From NCBI GenBank assembly GCA_026785865.1, contig JAJAZG010000394.1, forward strand, positions 1-7,114: a stretch of 7,114 bases of DNA. Reading direction: 5' to 3'. Source of the DNA: Pseudanabaena sp. CAN_BIN31 (GTDB taxonomy: Bacteria > Cyanobacteriota > Cyanobacteriia > Pseudanabaenales > Pseudanabaenaceae). This document shows positions 1-5,244 of this stretch, piece after piece. Both the position numbers and the translations under genes were made by a program. Each line of letters begins with the position of its first letter. Position 1 is the stretch's first letter. The notes under the pieces were generated by a model. That model was given only the letters and a program-made list of their open reading frames with translations. It was not told where the DNA came from and made no database searches.

Positions 1-1
1 A

Positions 2-307
2 GGTAAAACGGCTGTGATTGTCGATGACATGATTGATACGGCTGGAACCATCTACGAAGCAGCTAAGCTGTTGAGAAAAGTAGGAGCGCGACAGGTTTAT
101 GCTTGTGCGACCCATGCTATTTTTTCGCCACCAGCGATCGAACGCCTATCCAGTGGTGTGTTTGAAGAAGTAATTGTAACTAACTCGACTCCTGTGCAAC
201 AAGAAAATTATTTCCCACAATTGCGGGTATTGTCAGTAGCTGATCTATTGGGCGAGACTATTTGGCGCGTCCATGAGGATACCTCTGTAAGTAGTATGTT
301 TAGGTAG
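2..307 (+). CDS. prs: Ribose-phosphate pyrophosphokinase (PRPP synthetase), 3' part only
   Basis: This is the C-terminal part of the cytoplasmic enzyme that transfers pyrophosphate from ATP to ribose 5-phosphate. The product, PRPP, feeds purine, pyrimidine, histidine, tryptophan and NAD synthesis. The frame is open from base 2 to the TAG at 305-307, giving 101 visible residues; full-length family members have roughly 310-330. Near the left edge the protein reads GKTAVIVDDMIDTAGT, the family's PRPP/ribose-phosphate loop, with the paired Asp and the T-A-G-T end. The downstream segment CATHAIFSPPAIERL and the EEVIVTNSTP strand are also typical. The GTG at base 14 is only an internal Val codon and not a start. 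The stop codon touches a HIP1 octamer at 307-314. The substrate-binding N-terminal half lies outside the window. I am very confident of the family. Confidence 0.95.
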   Translation, partial: GKTAVIVDDMIDTAGTIYEAAKLLRKVGARQVYACATHAIFSPPAIERLSSGVFEEVIVTNSTPVQQENYFPQLRVLSVADLLGETIWRVHEDTSVSSMFR

Positions 308-388
308 CGATCGCCCTCTATGGTTTTGATAAGCCATGGGTTGGATAAAGCAGTTACTATTTCACAATTATATTTAATTAAAGAAAAT

Positions 389-425
389 GTCCATCCCGAT
401 ACAAACTGCAACTATGTAGTAAAAT
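389..425 (+). promoter_or_regulatory. Possible NtcA box plus -10 element upstream of ntcA
   Basis: ntcA is known to be autoregulated in several cyanobacteria through GTA-N8-TAC sites. The only match to the looser GT-N10-AC pattern I found in the 179-bp gap is GTC-N8-TAC at 389-402. A TAAAAT hexamer, which fits TAN3T, follows at 420-425. The 17-nt gap between the two is shorter than the usual distance of about 22 nt in NtcA-activated promoters, and the first half-site has C instead of A. The rest of the gap (308-486) is A/T-rich and holds no gene that I can support. This is a weak call. Confidence 0.3.
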
Positions 426-471
426 TTAAGTGAGCATACAGCTTTAGGATTTATTTCTATTTTTTGGTTAA

Positions 472-477
472 AGAGGG
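472..477 (+). promoter_or_regulatory. Ribosome-binding site that fixes the TTG start of ntcA
   Basis: AGAGGG lies 9 nt upstream of the TTG at 487. In this frame a TAA stop sits at 469-471, and no ATG or GTG occurs between that stop and the TTG. The first in-frame ATG is codon 13, which would remove conserved N-terminal sequence. The purine-rich site together with the bounded frame supports TTG as the real start. Confidence 0.6.
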
Positions 478-486
478 TATATAAGA

Positions 487-1149
487 TTGGTAGATCGTGC
501 TTTTGTTGATGTCTTTCGCGAAATGAATGGGGGAATGTTTCCCCCCGTGACGGAAACGTTTGAACGTGGTAAGACGATTTTTTTTCCTGGTGATCCTGCG
601 GAACGTTTTTACTTTTTGGTTAAAGGCGCGGTAAAACTTTCGAGAGTTTATGAAGCAGGTGAAGAAATTACGGTGGCTCTATTAAGAGAAAATAGTGTGT
701 TTGGTGTTTTGTCTCTGATTACAGGCAATCGATCCGATCGCTTTTACCATGCAGTAGCTTTTACTCCTGTGGAGTTACTTTCTGTGCCGATCGAGCAAGT
801 AGAAAAAGCACTTAAGGAAGATCCCGAACTGCCAATGGTGCTATTGCGTGGTTTGTCGTCGCGGATTTTGCAAACGGAGATGATGATCGAGACGTTAGCT
901 CACCGCGATATGGGGTCGAGACTAGTTAGCTTTTTGTTGATTCTCTGTCGTGATTTTGGTTCACCATCATCTGAGGGTGTGACGATCGATTTGAAGTTGT
1001 CACATCAGGTGATCGCCGAGGCGATCGGTTCAACCAGAGTGACAGTCACGCGACTGCTTGGTGATTTGCGAAAACAAAAAATGATTGCGATCGCGAAAAA
1101 GCGAATCACAGTTCATAATCCAATTGAATTAGGTCAGCAATTTGCCTAG
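487..1149 (+). CDS. ntcA: Global nitrogen regulator NtcA (CRP/FNR family)
   Basis: NtcA is a dimeric DNA-binding protein that senses 2-oxoglutarate. It activates ammonium-repressed genes for nitrogen assimilation, such as glnA and the nitrate and urea genes. The 220-residue length matches the family (about 222). Residues 25-37 read FERGKTIFFPGDP, the start of the cyclic-nucleotide-binding-like beta roll. ENSVFGVLSL (68-77) and RSDRFYHAV (82-90) form the effector pocket. SSRILQTEMMIETLAHR (124-140) is the dimerisation helix; by alignment from memory, R126 corresponds to the Arg known to bind 2-oxoglutarate. The C-terminal helix-turn-helix spans about 171-199, with recognition helix GSTRVTVTRLL (181-191). 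The start is TTG with AGAGGG in front. It has its own upstream region and is followed 97 bp later by secG, so partial co-transcription is possible. Sequence identity to known NtcA is so high that the call is nearly certain. Confidence 0.97.
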   Translation: MVDRAFVDVFREMNGGMFPPVTETFERGKTIFFPGDPAERFYFLVKGAVKLSRVYEAGEEITVALLRENSVFGVLSLITGNRSDRFYHAVAFTPVELLSVPIEQVEKALKEDPELPMVLLRGLSSRILQTEMMIETLAHRDMGSRLVSFLLILCRDFGSPSSEGVTIDLKLSHQVIAEAIGSTRVTVTRLLGDLRKQKMIAIAKKRITVHNPIELGQQFA

Positions 1150-1246
1150 AAAACAAGAGTCAGCGCAAACTACTAACTCTTATTTCTGATTTATTTGCTG
1201 ATACGCTAAGCTATTGATAGAAAATATATAAAGAAAAATATCTAAA

Positions 1247-1573
1247 ATGTACGGAACCTTAAAAGTAGTTTGGTCAATAGTTGCTATTTGTTTAGTCGTC
1301 TTAATTTTGTTACATAGTCCTAAAAGTGATGGTTTGGGCGGCTTTAGTGGTCAAGCTCAGTTATTTTCCAGCACCAAGAGTGCAGAAACAGCGCTAAATC
1401 GGATCACTTGGTTTTTGACGGCCGCATTTTTGGGTTTAACAGTTGTGCTTAGTGGCGGTTGGTTTACTACGTCTACTTTACCTGCACCGCCAGCCGCACA
1501 GGTTTCACCTGCTCCTAAGCCTGCACCTGATGCACAGCCAATTCCTTTAAGTTTGCCTGCACCAACCCCATAA
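1247..1573 (+). CDS. secG: Protein-export membrane protein SecG with a Pro/Ala-rich tail
   Basis: SecG is the small accessory subunit of the SecYEG translocon, which moves unfolded preproteins across the cytoplasmic (and in cyanobacteria also thylakoid) membrane. Two membrane helices are visible, at about residues 5-23 and 54-72. Between them is the conserved cytoplasmic loop LLHSPKSDGLGGF (21-33), followed by GQAQLFSSTKSAE (35-47), the classic SecG signature. The core ends near residue 73. The protein then continues for about 35 residues with 12 prolines between 79 and 108, ending in PAPTP. Cyanobacterial SecG is usually about 75-80 residues, so the tail is an extension. From known SecG topology it should lie on the trans side of the membrane. 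The start is ATG; upstream is A-rich (TATATAAAGAAAAATATC) without a clear Shine-Dalgarno sequence. The gene is convergent with coaE. Confidence 0.93.
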   Translation: MYGTLKVVWSIVAICLVVLILLHSPKSDGLGGFSGQAQLFSSTKSAETALNRITWFLTAAFLGLTVVLSGGWFTTSTLPAPPAAQVSPAPKPAPDAQPIPLSLPAPTP

Positions 1574-1703
1574 AATTCTGAATCGCGGATTAAACGGATT
1601 TTGGATTACAGCGCCTTGCGCTGCCATAGAACCCAGATAATTTTCTAAAAGTGCCGCGAAGCGGCACTTTTAGAAAATTATCTGGGTTCTATGATTCAGA
1701 ATT
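1574..1703. repeat. 130-nt palindromic intergenic element between secG and coaE
   Basis: An 11-nt arm at 1574-1584 (AATTCTGAATC) is the exact reverse complement of 1693-1703, and inside it sits the 33-bp stem listed separately. The left side carries 40 extra nucleotides (1585-1624) absent from the right. They include a direct repetition of CGGATT/GGATTA units and a small hairpin of their own, CAGCGC-CTT-GCGCTG at 1609-1623. The element begins one base after the secG stop codon, and its right outer arm contains the coaE stop codon (TGA at 1698-1696 on the minus strand). This looks like an inserted or grown repeat and not a simple terminator. Confidence 0.75.
1625..1693. terminator. Perfect 33-bp stem with GAA loop, probable bidirectional terminator
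   Basis: Bases 1625-1657 pair without mismatch with 1661-1693 around the three-base loop GAA. The top of the stem is G/C-rich (GTGCCGC/GCGGCAC) and is flanked by an A/T-rich section that holds T-runs in both directions (CTTTTAGAAAATT and its complement). It sits between the convergent secG and coaE, where a two-way terminator is expected. There is no clean U-tract outside the stem, so termination is inferred from position and stability. Confidence 0.6.
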
Positions 1704-2283
1704 GTGAGTTAGCCATAGCGTTATCAACTTGAAGAAATAGTTGTTCGGTGTTGTCCAAATTGGTAATTACGACATCGGCAAGTTCAGCTTTTTCAGATTG
1801 GGACATTTGACTAGAAATTCTTTGCAAGGCTTCGGATTTTGAGAGATGATTGCGCTCAATTAGTCTTTGTAATTGCTGTTGGGGATCGCAAACGATCGCC
1901 CAAATCTCGGTAACTAAATTTTGCATTTTCGCCTCAAATAGCAACGGGATCACCATGACTACGGTTGATGGCGATCGCCGATCAGCCTCGGCAATCAAAC
2001 ATTCTTGGACATAGGGATGAATTAAGGCTTCCAGCCACTGGCGATCGCTTGCACTTTCAAAGACGATCGCACCCAGCTTACGGCGATCAAGGTTTCCTTG
2101 CTCATCAAGGATAATTTTGCCGTAACGATCTTTAACTTTGAGAAGGCGATCGCCTGTTAAAGCTTCACGAGCATAAAGATCGGCATCAAGAATTGGCAAT
2201 CCATAGCTATGGTGTAAGTAGTCAGAAACGGTGGTTTTACCTGTGGCAATGCCTCCTGTGATCCCGATAATGCGTTGTTTCAT
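1696..2283 (-). CDS. coaE: Dephospho-CoA kinase
   Basis: CoaE catalyses the last step of coenzyme A synthesis, phosphorylating the 3' hydroxyl of the ribose in dephospho-CoA with ATP in the cytoplasm. The 195-residue protein has the usual length. The P-loop GITGGIATGKTT lies at residues 7-18, and the substrate-binding LDADLYARE at 32-40 includes the Asp-Ala-Asp pair. LIHP at 87-90 and VIPLLFEAKM at 111-120 are family signatures, and the LID-like segment with Arg-rich RLIERNHLSKSEALQRI is at 140-156. The start is the ATG at 2283-2281; no clear Shine-Dalgarno sequence precedes it. Only 30 bp separate it from the divergent SemiSWEET gene. Its last codons, including the TGA, form the outer arm of the downstream palindrome. 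Confidence 0.96.
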   Translation of the reverse strand: MKQRIIGITGGIATGKTTVSDYLHHSYGLPILDADLYAREALTGDRLLKVKDRYGKIILDEQGNLDRRKLGAIVFESASDRQWLEALIHPYVQECLIAEADRRSPSTVVMVIPLLFEAKMQNLVTEIWAIVCDPQQQLQRLIERNHLSKSEALQRISSQMSQSEKAELADVVITNLDNTEQLFLQVDNAMANSQF

Positions 2284-2313
2284 GTAATTTAGTAGCTTGA
2301 TTTATGAGAAATT

Positions 2314-2568
2314 ATGGATTTCACAAATATGCTGGGATTTGCGGCTGCATCTTGTACAACTCTTGCCTTTTTACCGCAAGTATTCAAGGTTTGGCGATCG
2401 CGATCAACTAAAGATATTTCTTTGCCAATGTTAGTCACGTTTATTGCGGGGATCACGCTCTGGTTAATTTATGGTTTGCGCGTGAATGCTGCACCGATAT
2501 ACATTGCTAACGCGATTACGCTTTTGTTAAATCTAGCAATTTTGCGCTTCAAGCTCAAGTATGGATAA
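2314..2568 (+). CDS. SemiSWEET-type transporter (PQ-loop/MtN3 family)
   Basis: This 84-residue membrane protein has the size and three-helix pattern of bacterial SemiSWEETs, which dimerise to form a small sugar carrier. Helices are visible at about residues 5-23, 36-54 and 60-78. The family's Pro-Gln motif is FLPQV (19-23). It is followed by the basic loop KVWRSRSTKDIS (25-36) leading into the second helix. W50 and the Asn-containing third helix (IANAITLLLNL, 64-74) match the family's substrate-pocket positions. The substrate cannot be read from sequence. The ATG at 2314 is preceded closely by GAGAA (2306-2310), a short-spaced possible ribosome site. It is divergent from coaE, and a hairpin overlaps its stop codon. 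Family membership is clear; sugar transport by this copy is inferred. Confidence 0.85.
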   Translation: MDFTNMLGFAAASCTTLAFLPQVFKVWRSRSTKDISLPMLVTFIAGITLWLIYGLRVNAAPIYIANAITLLLNLAILRFKLKYG

Positions 2569-2607
2569 ACTATAAAGACTGGCGCGAAGTGCCAGTCTTT
2601 ATAGTTT
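2567..2607 (+). terminator. Stem-loop terminator overlapping the SemiSWEET stop codon
   Basis: Bases 2567-2585 pair with 2589-2607 (19 bp, one G-T wobble) around a GAA loop closed by C-G. The upper stem GACTGGC/GCCAGTC is G/C-rich and the 3' side runs into TTTATAGTTTTATT, which gives it the form of an intrinsic terminator. The last two bases of the TAA stop codon are part of the 5' arm. It separates the SemiSWEET gene from the NnrU-family gene, so those two are probably not one operon unless readthrough occurs. Confidence 0.7.
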
Positions 2608-2620
2608 TATTGATATCAAC

Positions 2621-3346
2621 ATGACCTCTCTTAGTGCTTTCTTCTCAACCTACCTCACTCATTTTGTAATGTTGGGCTTAATTTTGATCTTTGCGATCGC
2701 CCATAGTGGTTTAGCAGAATTACGAATGTGGGCAGAGGAGCGAATAGGCGCAAGGTTATATCGCGTAATTTTTGCATTGGTTAGCATTTCATTAGCAGTA
2801 GTACTGCTGATTTATTTCTTTAATCATCGTTATGACGGTGAGCAGTTGTGGGATGTGAGAGGGATTTCGGGGGTGAATGAGTTTGTATTAATCTTGTCGG
2901 CAATTTCTTTTTTCTTTCTCTACCCCGCTACGTTTAACTTAACCGAAGTCGCGGCGATCAAAAAGCCAGAAGTACATTTATTTGAAACGGGGATCATTCG
3001 TATTTGTCGCCATCCCCAAATGGTTGGGCAATGTTTGTGGGGAATTGCACACGCGCTTTGGTTAGGAACATCTTTTACTTTGACAACGGCGATCGCTTTG
3101 GTTATTTACCATCTATTTGCAGTGTGGCATGGAGATCAGCGTTTACTTAAGCGTTATGGTGATGCTTTTCTGGCAGTCAAGGAGCGTACTTCGGTTTTTC
3201 CATTTGTGGCGATCGTCCAAGGTCGTCAGCAATTAGTTTTACAAGAATTTTTACGTCCTGCTTATATTGGTGTGGCGATCACGATTGTGGTATTTCGTTG
3301 GCTACATCCGATCGCGATCACTGCATCTGCGAATGTGAATTGGTAG
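2621..3346 (+). CDS. NnrU family membrane protein, Z-ISO-like
   Basis: This is a 241-residue integral membrane protein with about six hydrophobic segments (about 12-30, 47-67, 87-105, 134-150, 152-170 and 212-230). The signature RICRHPQMVGQ lies at 127-137 and an AHSG motif at 27-30; further His residues are at 144, 164 and 170. The family includes NnrU, a gene linked to nitric oxide reduction in denitrifiers. It also includes plant Z-ISO, the haem-dependent 15-cis-zeta-carotene isomerase, which has a very similar R-x-x-RHPQ-x-x-GQ stretch. In a photosynthetic host without denitrification genes nearby, a carotenoid-isomerase-like role is the more attractive inference. A similar RHP motif also occurs in isoprenylcysteine-methyltransferase-like proteins, so the biochemistry remains open. 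The start is the ATG at 2621, right after the hairpin, with no obvious Shine-Dalgarno sequence. No carotenoid gene is adjacent. Confidence 0.8.
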   Translation: MTSLSAFFSTYLTHFVMLGLILIFAIAHSGLAELRMWAEERIGARLYRVIFALVSISLAVVLLIYFFNHRYDGEQLWDVRGISGVNEFVLILSAISFFFLYPATFNLTEVAAIKKPEVHLFETGIIRICRHPQMVGQCLWGIAHALWLGTSFTLTTAIALVIYHLFAVWHGDQRLLKRYGDAFLAVKERTSVFPFVAIVQGRQQLVLQEFLRPAYIGVAITIVVFRWLHPIAITASANVNW

Positions 3347-3398
3347 CCTGTAGACTGGGATTACATCTAAATATTTAAGAATATTTCAGGATAGCAAA

Positions 3399-4010
3399 AT
3401 GGCTTTTGGGACTTACAAAACTATCGGTGCAGTGATCAAGGAATTTCAGATCGTCTACACGGAGGCGGATTTCGTTGAGCTTTTGCCATTTCAGGTGTCT
3501 GATTATTTTCGTGAAGATCTGACCCTGATGATGCGAGAAGGCGTGGTTGATAATTCTGAATTTGCGATTTGTGAAAATTTAATCTATCCAGTTCTCAAGG
3601 AAGTTTGGAAGCATTACCGCAGTAAATTCTTATTGTGGAGTCATCAATCGCTTAATTATGATGAGAAATTAACAGGATTTCCCGAATACATCCTTGCCAC
3701 GCGATCGCCTTTAGGAAAAGTGGTATTTGATCGCCCCTATTTGATGCTAGTCGAGGCAAAACAAGACAATTTTGAGGCAGCATGGGGACAATGTATTGCC
3801 GAGATGATCGCGGCACAGCGCTTAAATGCCGAACTAGACTTGATTGTTTTTGGAGTTGCCTCCAACGGCGATCGCTGGCAACTAGGAAAGCTGGAAGGGA
3901 ATACTTTCACAAGGAACAGTAAGTTTTTTAGCATTCAAGAAATCGACAAGTTGGCGGCGGCGGTAAATTATATTTTTCGACAATGCGAAATAGGAGTGGA
4001 TTTGCTTTAA
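3399..4010 (+). CDS. Hypothetical protein with PD-(D/E)XK nuclease-like signature
   Basis: I do not recognise a named gene for this 203-residue soluble protein; similar proteins of unknown function are common in cyanobacteria. The central part fits the PD-(D/E)XK nuclease fold. A helix carries E68 (YPVLKEVWKHY), then comes GFPEYILA with P95-E96, then a hydrophobic strand ending in E119-A-K121 (YLMLVEAKQ). A following helix holds Q131 (WGQCIAEM). After that come a strand-turn IVFGVASNGDRWQLGKL (149-165) and a C-terminal helix. The N-terminal 60 residues are acidic and may form helices. A good ribosome site, AGGAT (3388-3392), lies 6 nt upstream of the ATG. There is no partner methylase, helicase or transposase beside it, so a restriction or transposition role is not supported. 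Nuclease activity is inferred from the motif pattern only. Confidence 0.7.
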   Translation: MAFGTYKTIGAVIKEFQIVYTEADFVELLPFQVSDYFREDLTLMMREGVVDNSEFAICENLIYPVLKEVWKHYRSKFLLWSHQSLNYDEKLTGFPEYILATRSPLGKVVFDRPYLMLVEAKQDNFEAAWGQCIAEMIAAQRLNAELDLIVFGVASNGDRWQLGKLEGNTFTRNSKFFSIQEIDKLAAAVNYIFRQCEIGVDLL

Positions 4011-4011
4011 T

Positions 4012-4066
4012 AAAACCCAAAAAGCTGTAGCGCACGCTGCGCGTGCGCTACAGCTTTTTGGGTTTT
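4012..4066. terminator. Perfect 26-bp stem, bidirectional terminator between convergent genes
   Basis: Bases 4012-4037 pair perfectly with 4041-4066 around the loop TGC. The upper 14 bp are very G/C-rich (GCTGTAGCGCACGC) and the outer part is A5/T5 followed by CCC/GGG and A4/T4, so each strand has T-runs on its 3' side. It fills almost all of the 62-bp space between the PD-(D/E)XK-like gene and sasA, and it can terminate both. The G/C core resembles short palindromes repeated in many filamentous cyanobacterial genomes, so it may also be a dispersed repeat. Confidence 0.75.
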
Positions 4067-4072
4067 GAGTAC

Positions 4073-5188
4073 TTAGTACACGGGCAGCGTAAATCGAAAA
4101 CAACTGCCTTTTTTGCCGATCGCGTCATCGACCCAGATATGACCATAATGCGCCGCAATAATACGGCGACAAACTGATAAACCGATGCCATAGCCATCAG
4201 CTTCATCATCGCGTTCTAGACGATAACGTTCCTCAAATACGCGATCGCGCAATTCCGCAGGAATTCCCAGTCCATTGTCGGTAATGCTGACCTCGATTTT
4301 TAGAGCAGTCCGATGCATTACCGTTAGCTCAATTTTGCCACCTTCGGGCGTGTATTTTGTGGCGTTGCCCAATAGGTTGATTAAAACTTGGCGGATTTTT
4401 TCTTGATCGACATAGACAGGGGGAAGGTCAGTGGGAATATCTTTGACCAATTTTTGCATTTTCCCCTCCAAACATTTATGAAAATAAAAATCGCTGACGA
4501 CACTATGACAGAGCTGATCGAGCTGAATTTTTTGGCGCTGGGTGCAAAATTTGGCATTAGCGCCGCGACCTGCTTCGAGAATGTCGGTGATCATATTGTC
4601 AGCATCGCGAGCCTTATTGCGAGCGTGCATGAGTAATCGCGAAACCATTTGCGGCTCGATTTTGTCGCCACTCTTTTCGATGGTGTCGATCGCCAATAAA
4701 ATTGCGGTTAAAGGATTTCGTAGATCGTGGGCTAGCATCCCCAGCACGCGATCTTTGAAGCGAATTTGCTCCTCGATTTCGGCTTTTTCCTGCGACAGCC
4801 GAAACACATCATCAGCAAGATGTGAGATTTCACTCATGTAGTCAATATTTTGAGCAAGTTCGAGAGGATGATTAGTTGTTTTATCTAGCACCTGATCTTT
4901 CCAAGTATCCCAACAGGTTTCTAGTTGCTTGATCATGTTTTTCCCCGCGATCGTTTGGCGTGGTAAAGGTGATAGCTTGATCAACGAAGGAGACATCACA
5001 ATCTTAAATAGCTCAGCAAGTTCGGGCTGACTAGCGACATTAATGATCTTCATCTCAGAACGACAATCGCTTTCACTCTGCAAAAAATCCTCTACTTCCT
5101 TGACTAAATCTTTTGCCTTGGGGCGATCGTCAATAAATAGCAAGAGTTGTAGGATTGATTCGGGTAATGTGGGAATAGTCCTCATCAT
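4073..5188 (-). CDS. sasA: Circadian clock-output sensor histidine kinase SasA
   Basis: SasA reads the KaiABC oscillator: its KaiB-like domain binds KaiC, and the kinase phosphorylates RpaA to drive rhythmic transcription. The 371-residue cytoplasmic protein has no membrane helix. Residues 11-90 form the KaiB/thioredoxin-like sensor (LLLFIDDRPKAKDLV at 16-30, KIINVASQPELAELF at 47-61, SPSLIKLSP at 66-74). A linker and coiled-coil-prone segment (about 115-147) leads to the H-box MLAHDLRNPLTA (151-162) with phospho-acceptor H154. The N-box NLLGNATKYTP is at 271-281, the G1 box DNGLGIP at 304-310 and the G2 box GYGIGLSVC at 332-340. Two adjacent ATG codons begin the gene; the first is used here. 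On the minus strand a perfect TATAAT lies about 40 bp upstream. It is convergent with the PD-(D/E)XK-like gene and divergent from recJ. kaiABC and rpaA are not in the window. The KaiB-like N-terminus makes SasA the clear choice over other kinases. Confidence 0.93.
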   Translation of the reverse strand: MMRTIPTLPESILQLLLFIDDRPKAKDLVKEVEDFLQSESDCRSEMKIINVASQPELAELFKIVMSPSLIKLSPLPRQTIAGKNMIKQLETCWDTWKDQVLDKTTNHPLELAQNIDYMSEISHLADDVFRLSQEKAEIEEQIRFKDRVLGMLAHDLRNPLTAILLAIDTIEKSGDKIEPQMVSRLLMHARNKARDADNMITDILEAGRGANAKFCTQRQKIQLDQLCHSVVSDFYFHKCLEGKMQKLVKDIPTDLPPVYVDQEKIRQVLINLLGNATKYTPEGGKIELTVMHRTALKIEVSITDNGLGIPAELRDRVFEERYRLERDDEADGYGIGLSVCRRIIAAHYGHIWVDDAIGKKGSCFRFTLPVY

Positions 5189-5244
5189 CTTTCGGACTCA
5201 TAACGAATTTTTAATACGTTCTTAATAATTATATTATTGTTCTC
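5189..5244. promoter_or_regulatory. A/T-rich divergent promoter region for sasA and recJ
   Basis: This 56-bp gap separates two genes transcribed away from each other. On the minus strand a perfect -10 hexamer TATAAT lies at 5233-5228, suitably placed to give a leader of about 30 nt for sasA; no good -35 hexamer is seen in the matching place inside recJ. On the plus strand the near-consensus TATTAT at 5232-5237 overlaps it and would give a nearly leaderless recJ transcript. No Shine-Dalgarno sequence precedes the recJ ATG, in line with that. The two -10 candidates overlap, so the promoters may compete. Confidence 0.45.

Noticed and set aside
208..411. Minus-strand open frame across the prs end and the ntcA leader
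   Set aside because: It overlaps the conserved prs frame, its product resembles no family, and it has no ribosome site.
308..486. Canonical GTA-N8-TAC NtcA site or a structured leader RNA upstream of ntcA
   Set aside because: Scanning each GT with its partner 10 nt later gave no perfect site, only the degenerate one reported; no strong stem was seen in the leader.
1150..1246. Terminator between ntcA and secG (AAGAGT ... ACTCTT)
   Set aside because: The stem is only 6 bp with a 15-nt loop and no T-run, too weak to claim. The region holds an A/T-rich stretch that may be a secG promoter, but no convincing -35/-10 pair.
3737..4103. Minus-strand frames under the PD-(D/E)XK-like gene and the hairpin
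   Set aside because: They run through the hairpin and the antisense of a well-formed gene with a good ribosome site; no family resemblance was seen.
4388..4841. Two plus-strand open frames opposite sasA
   Set aside because: They are antisense to the conserved kinase boxes of SasA and have no recognisable protein features.
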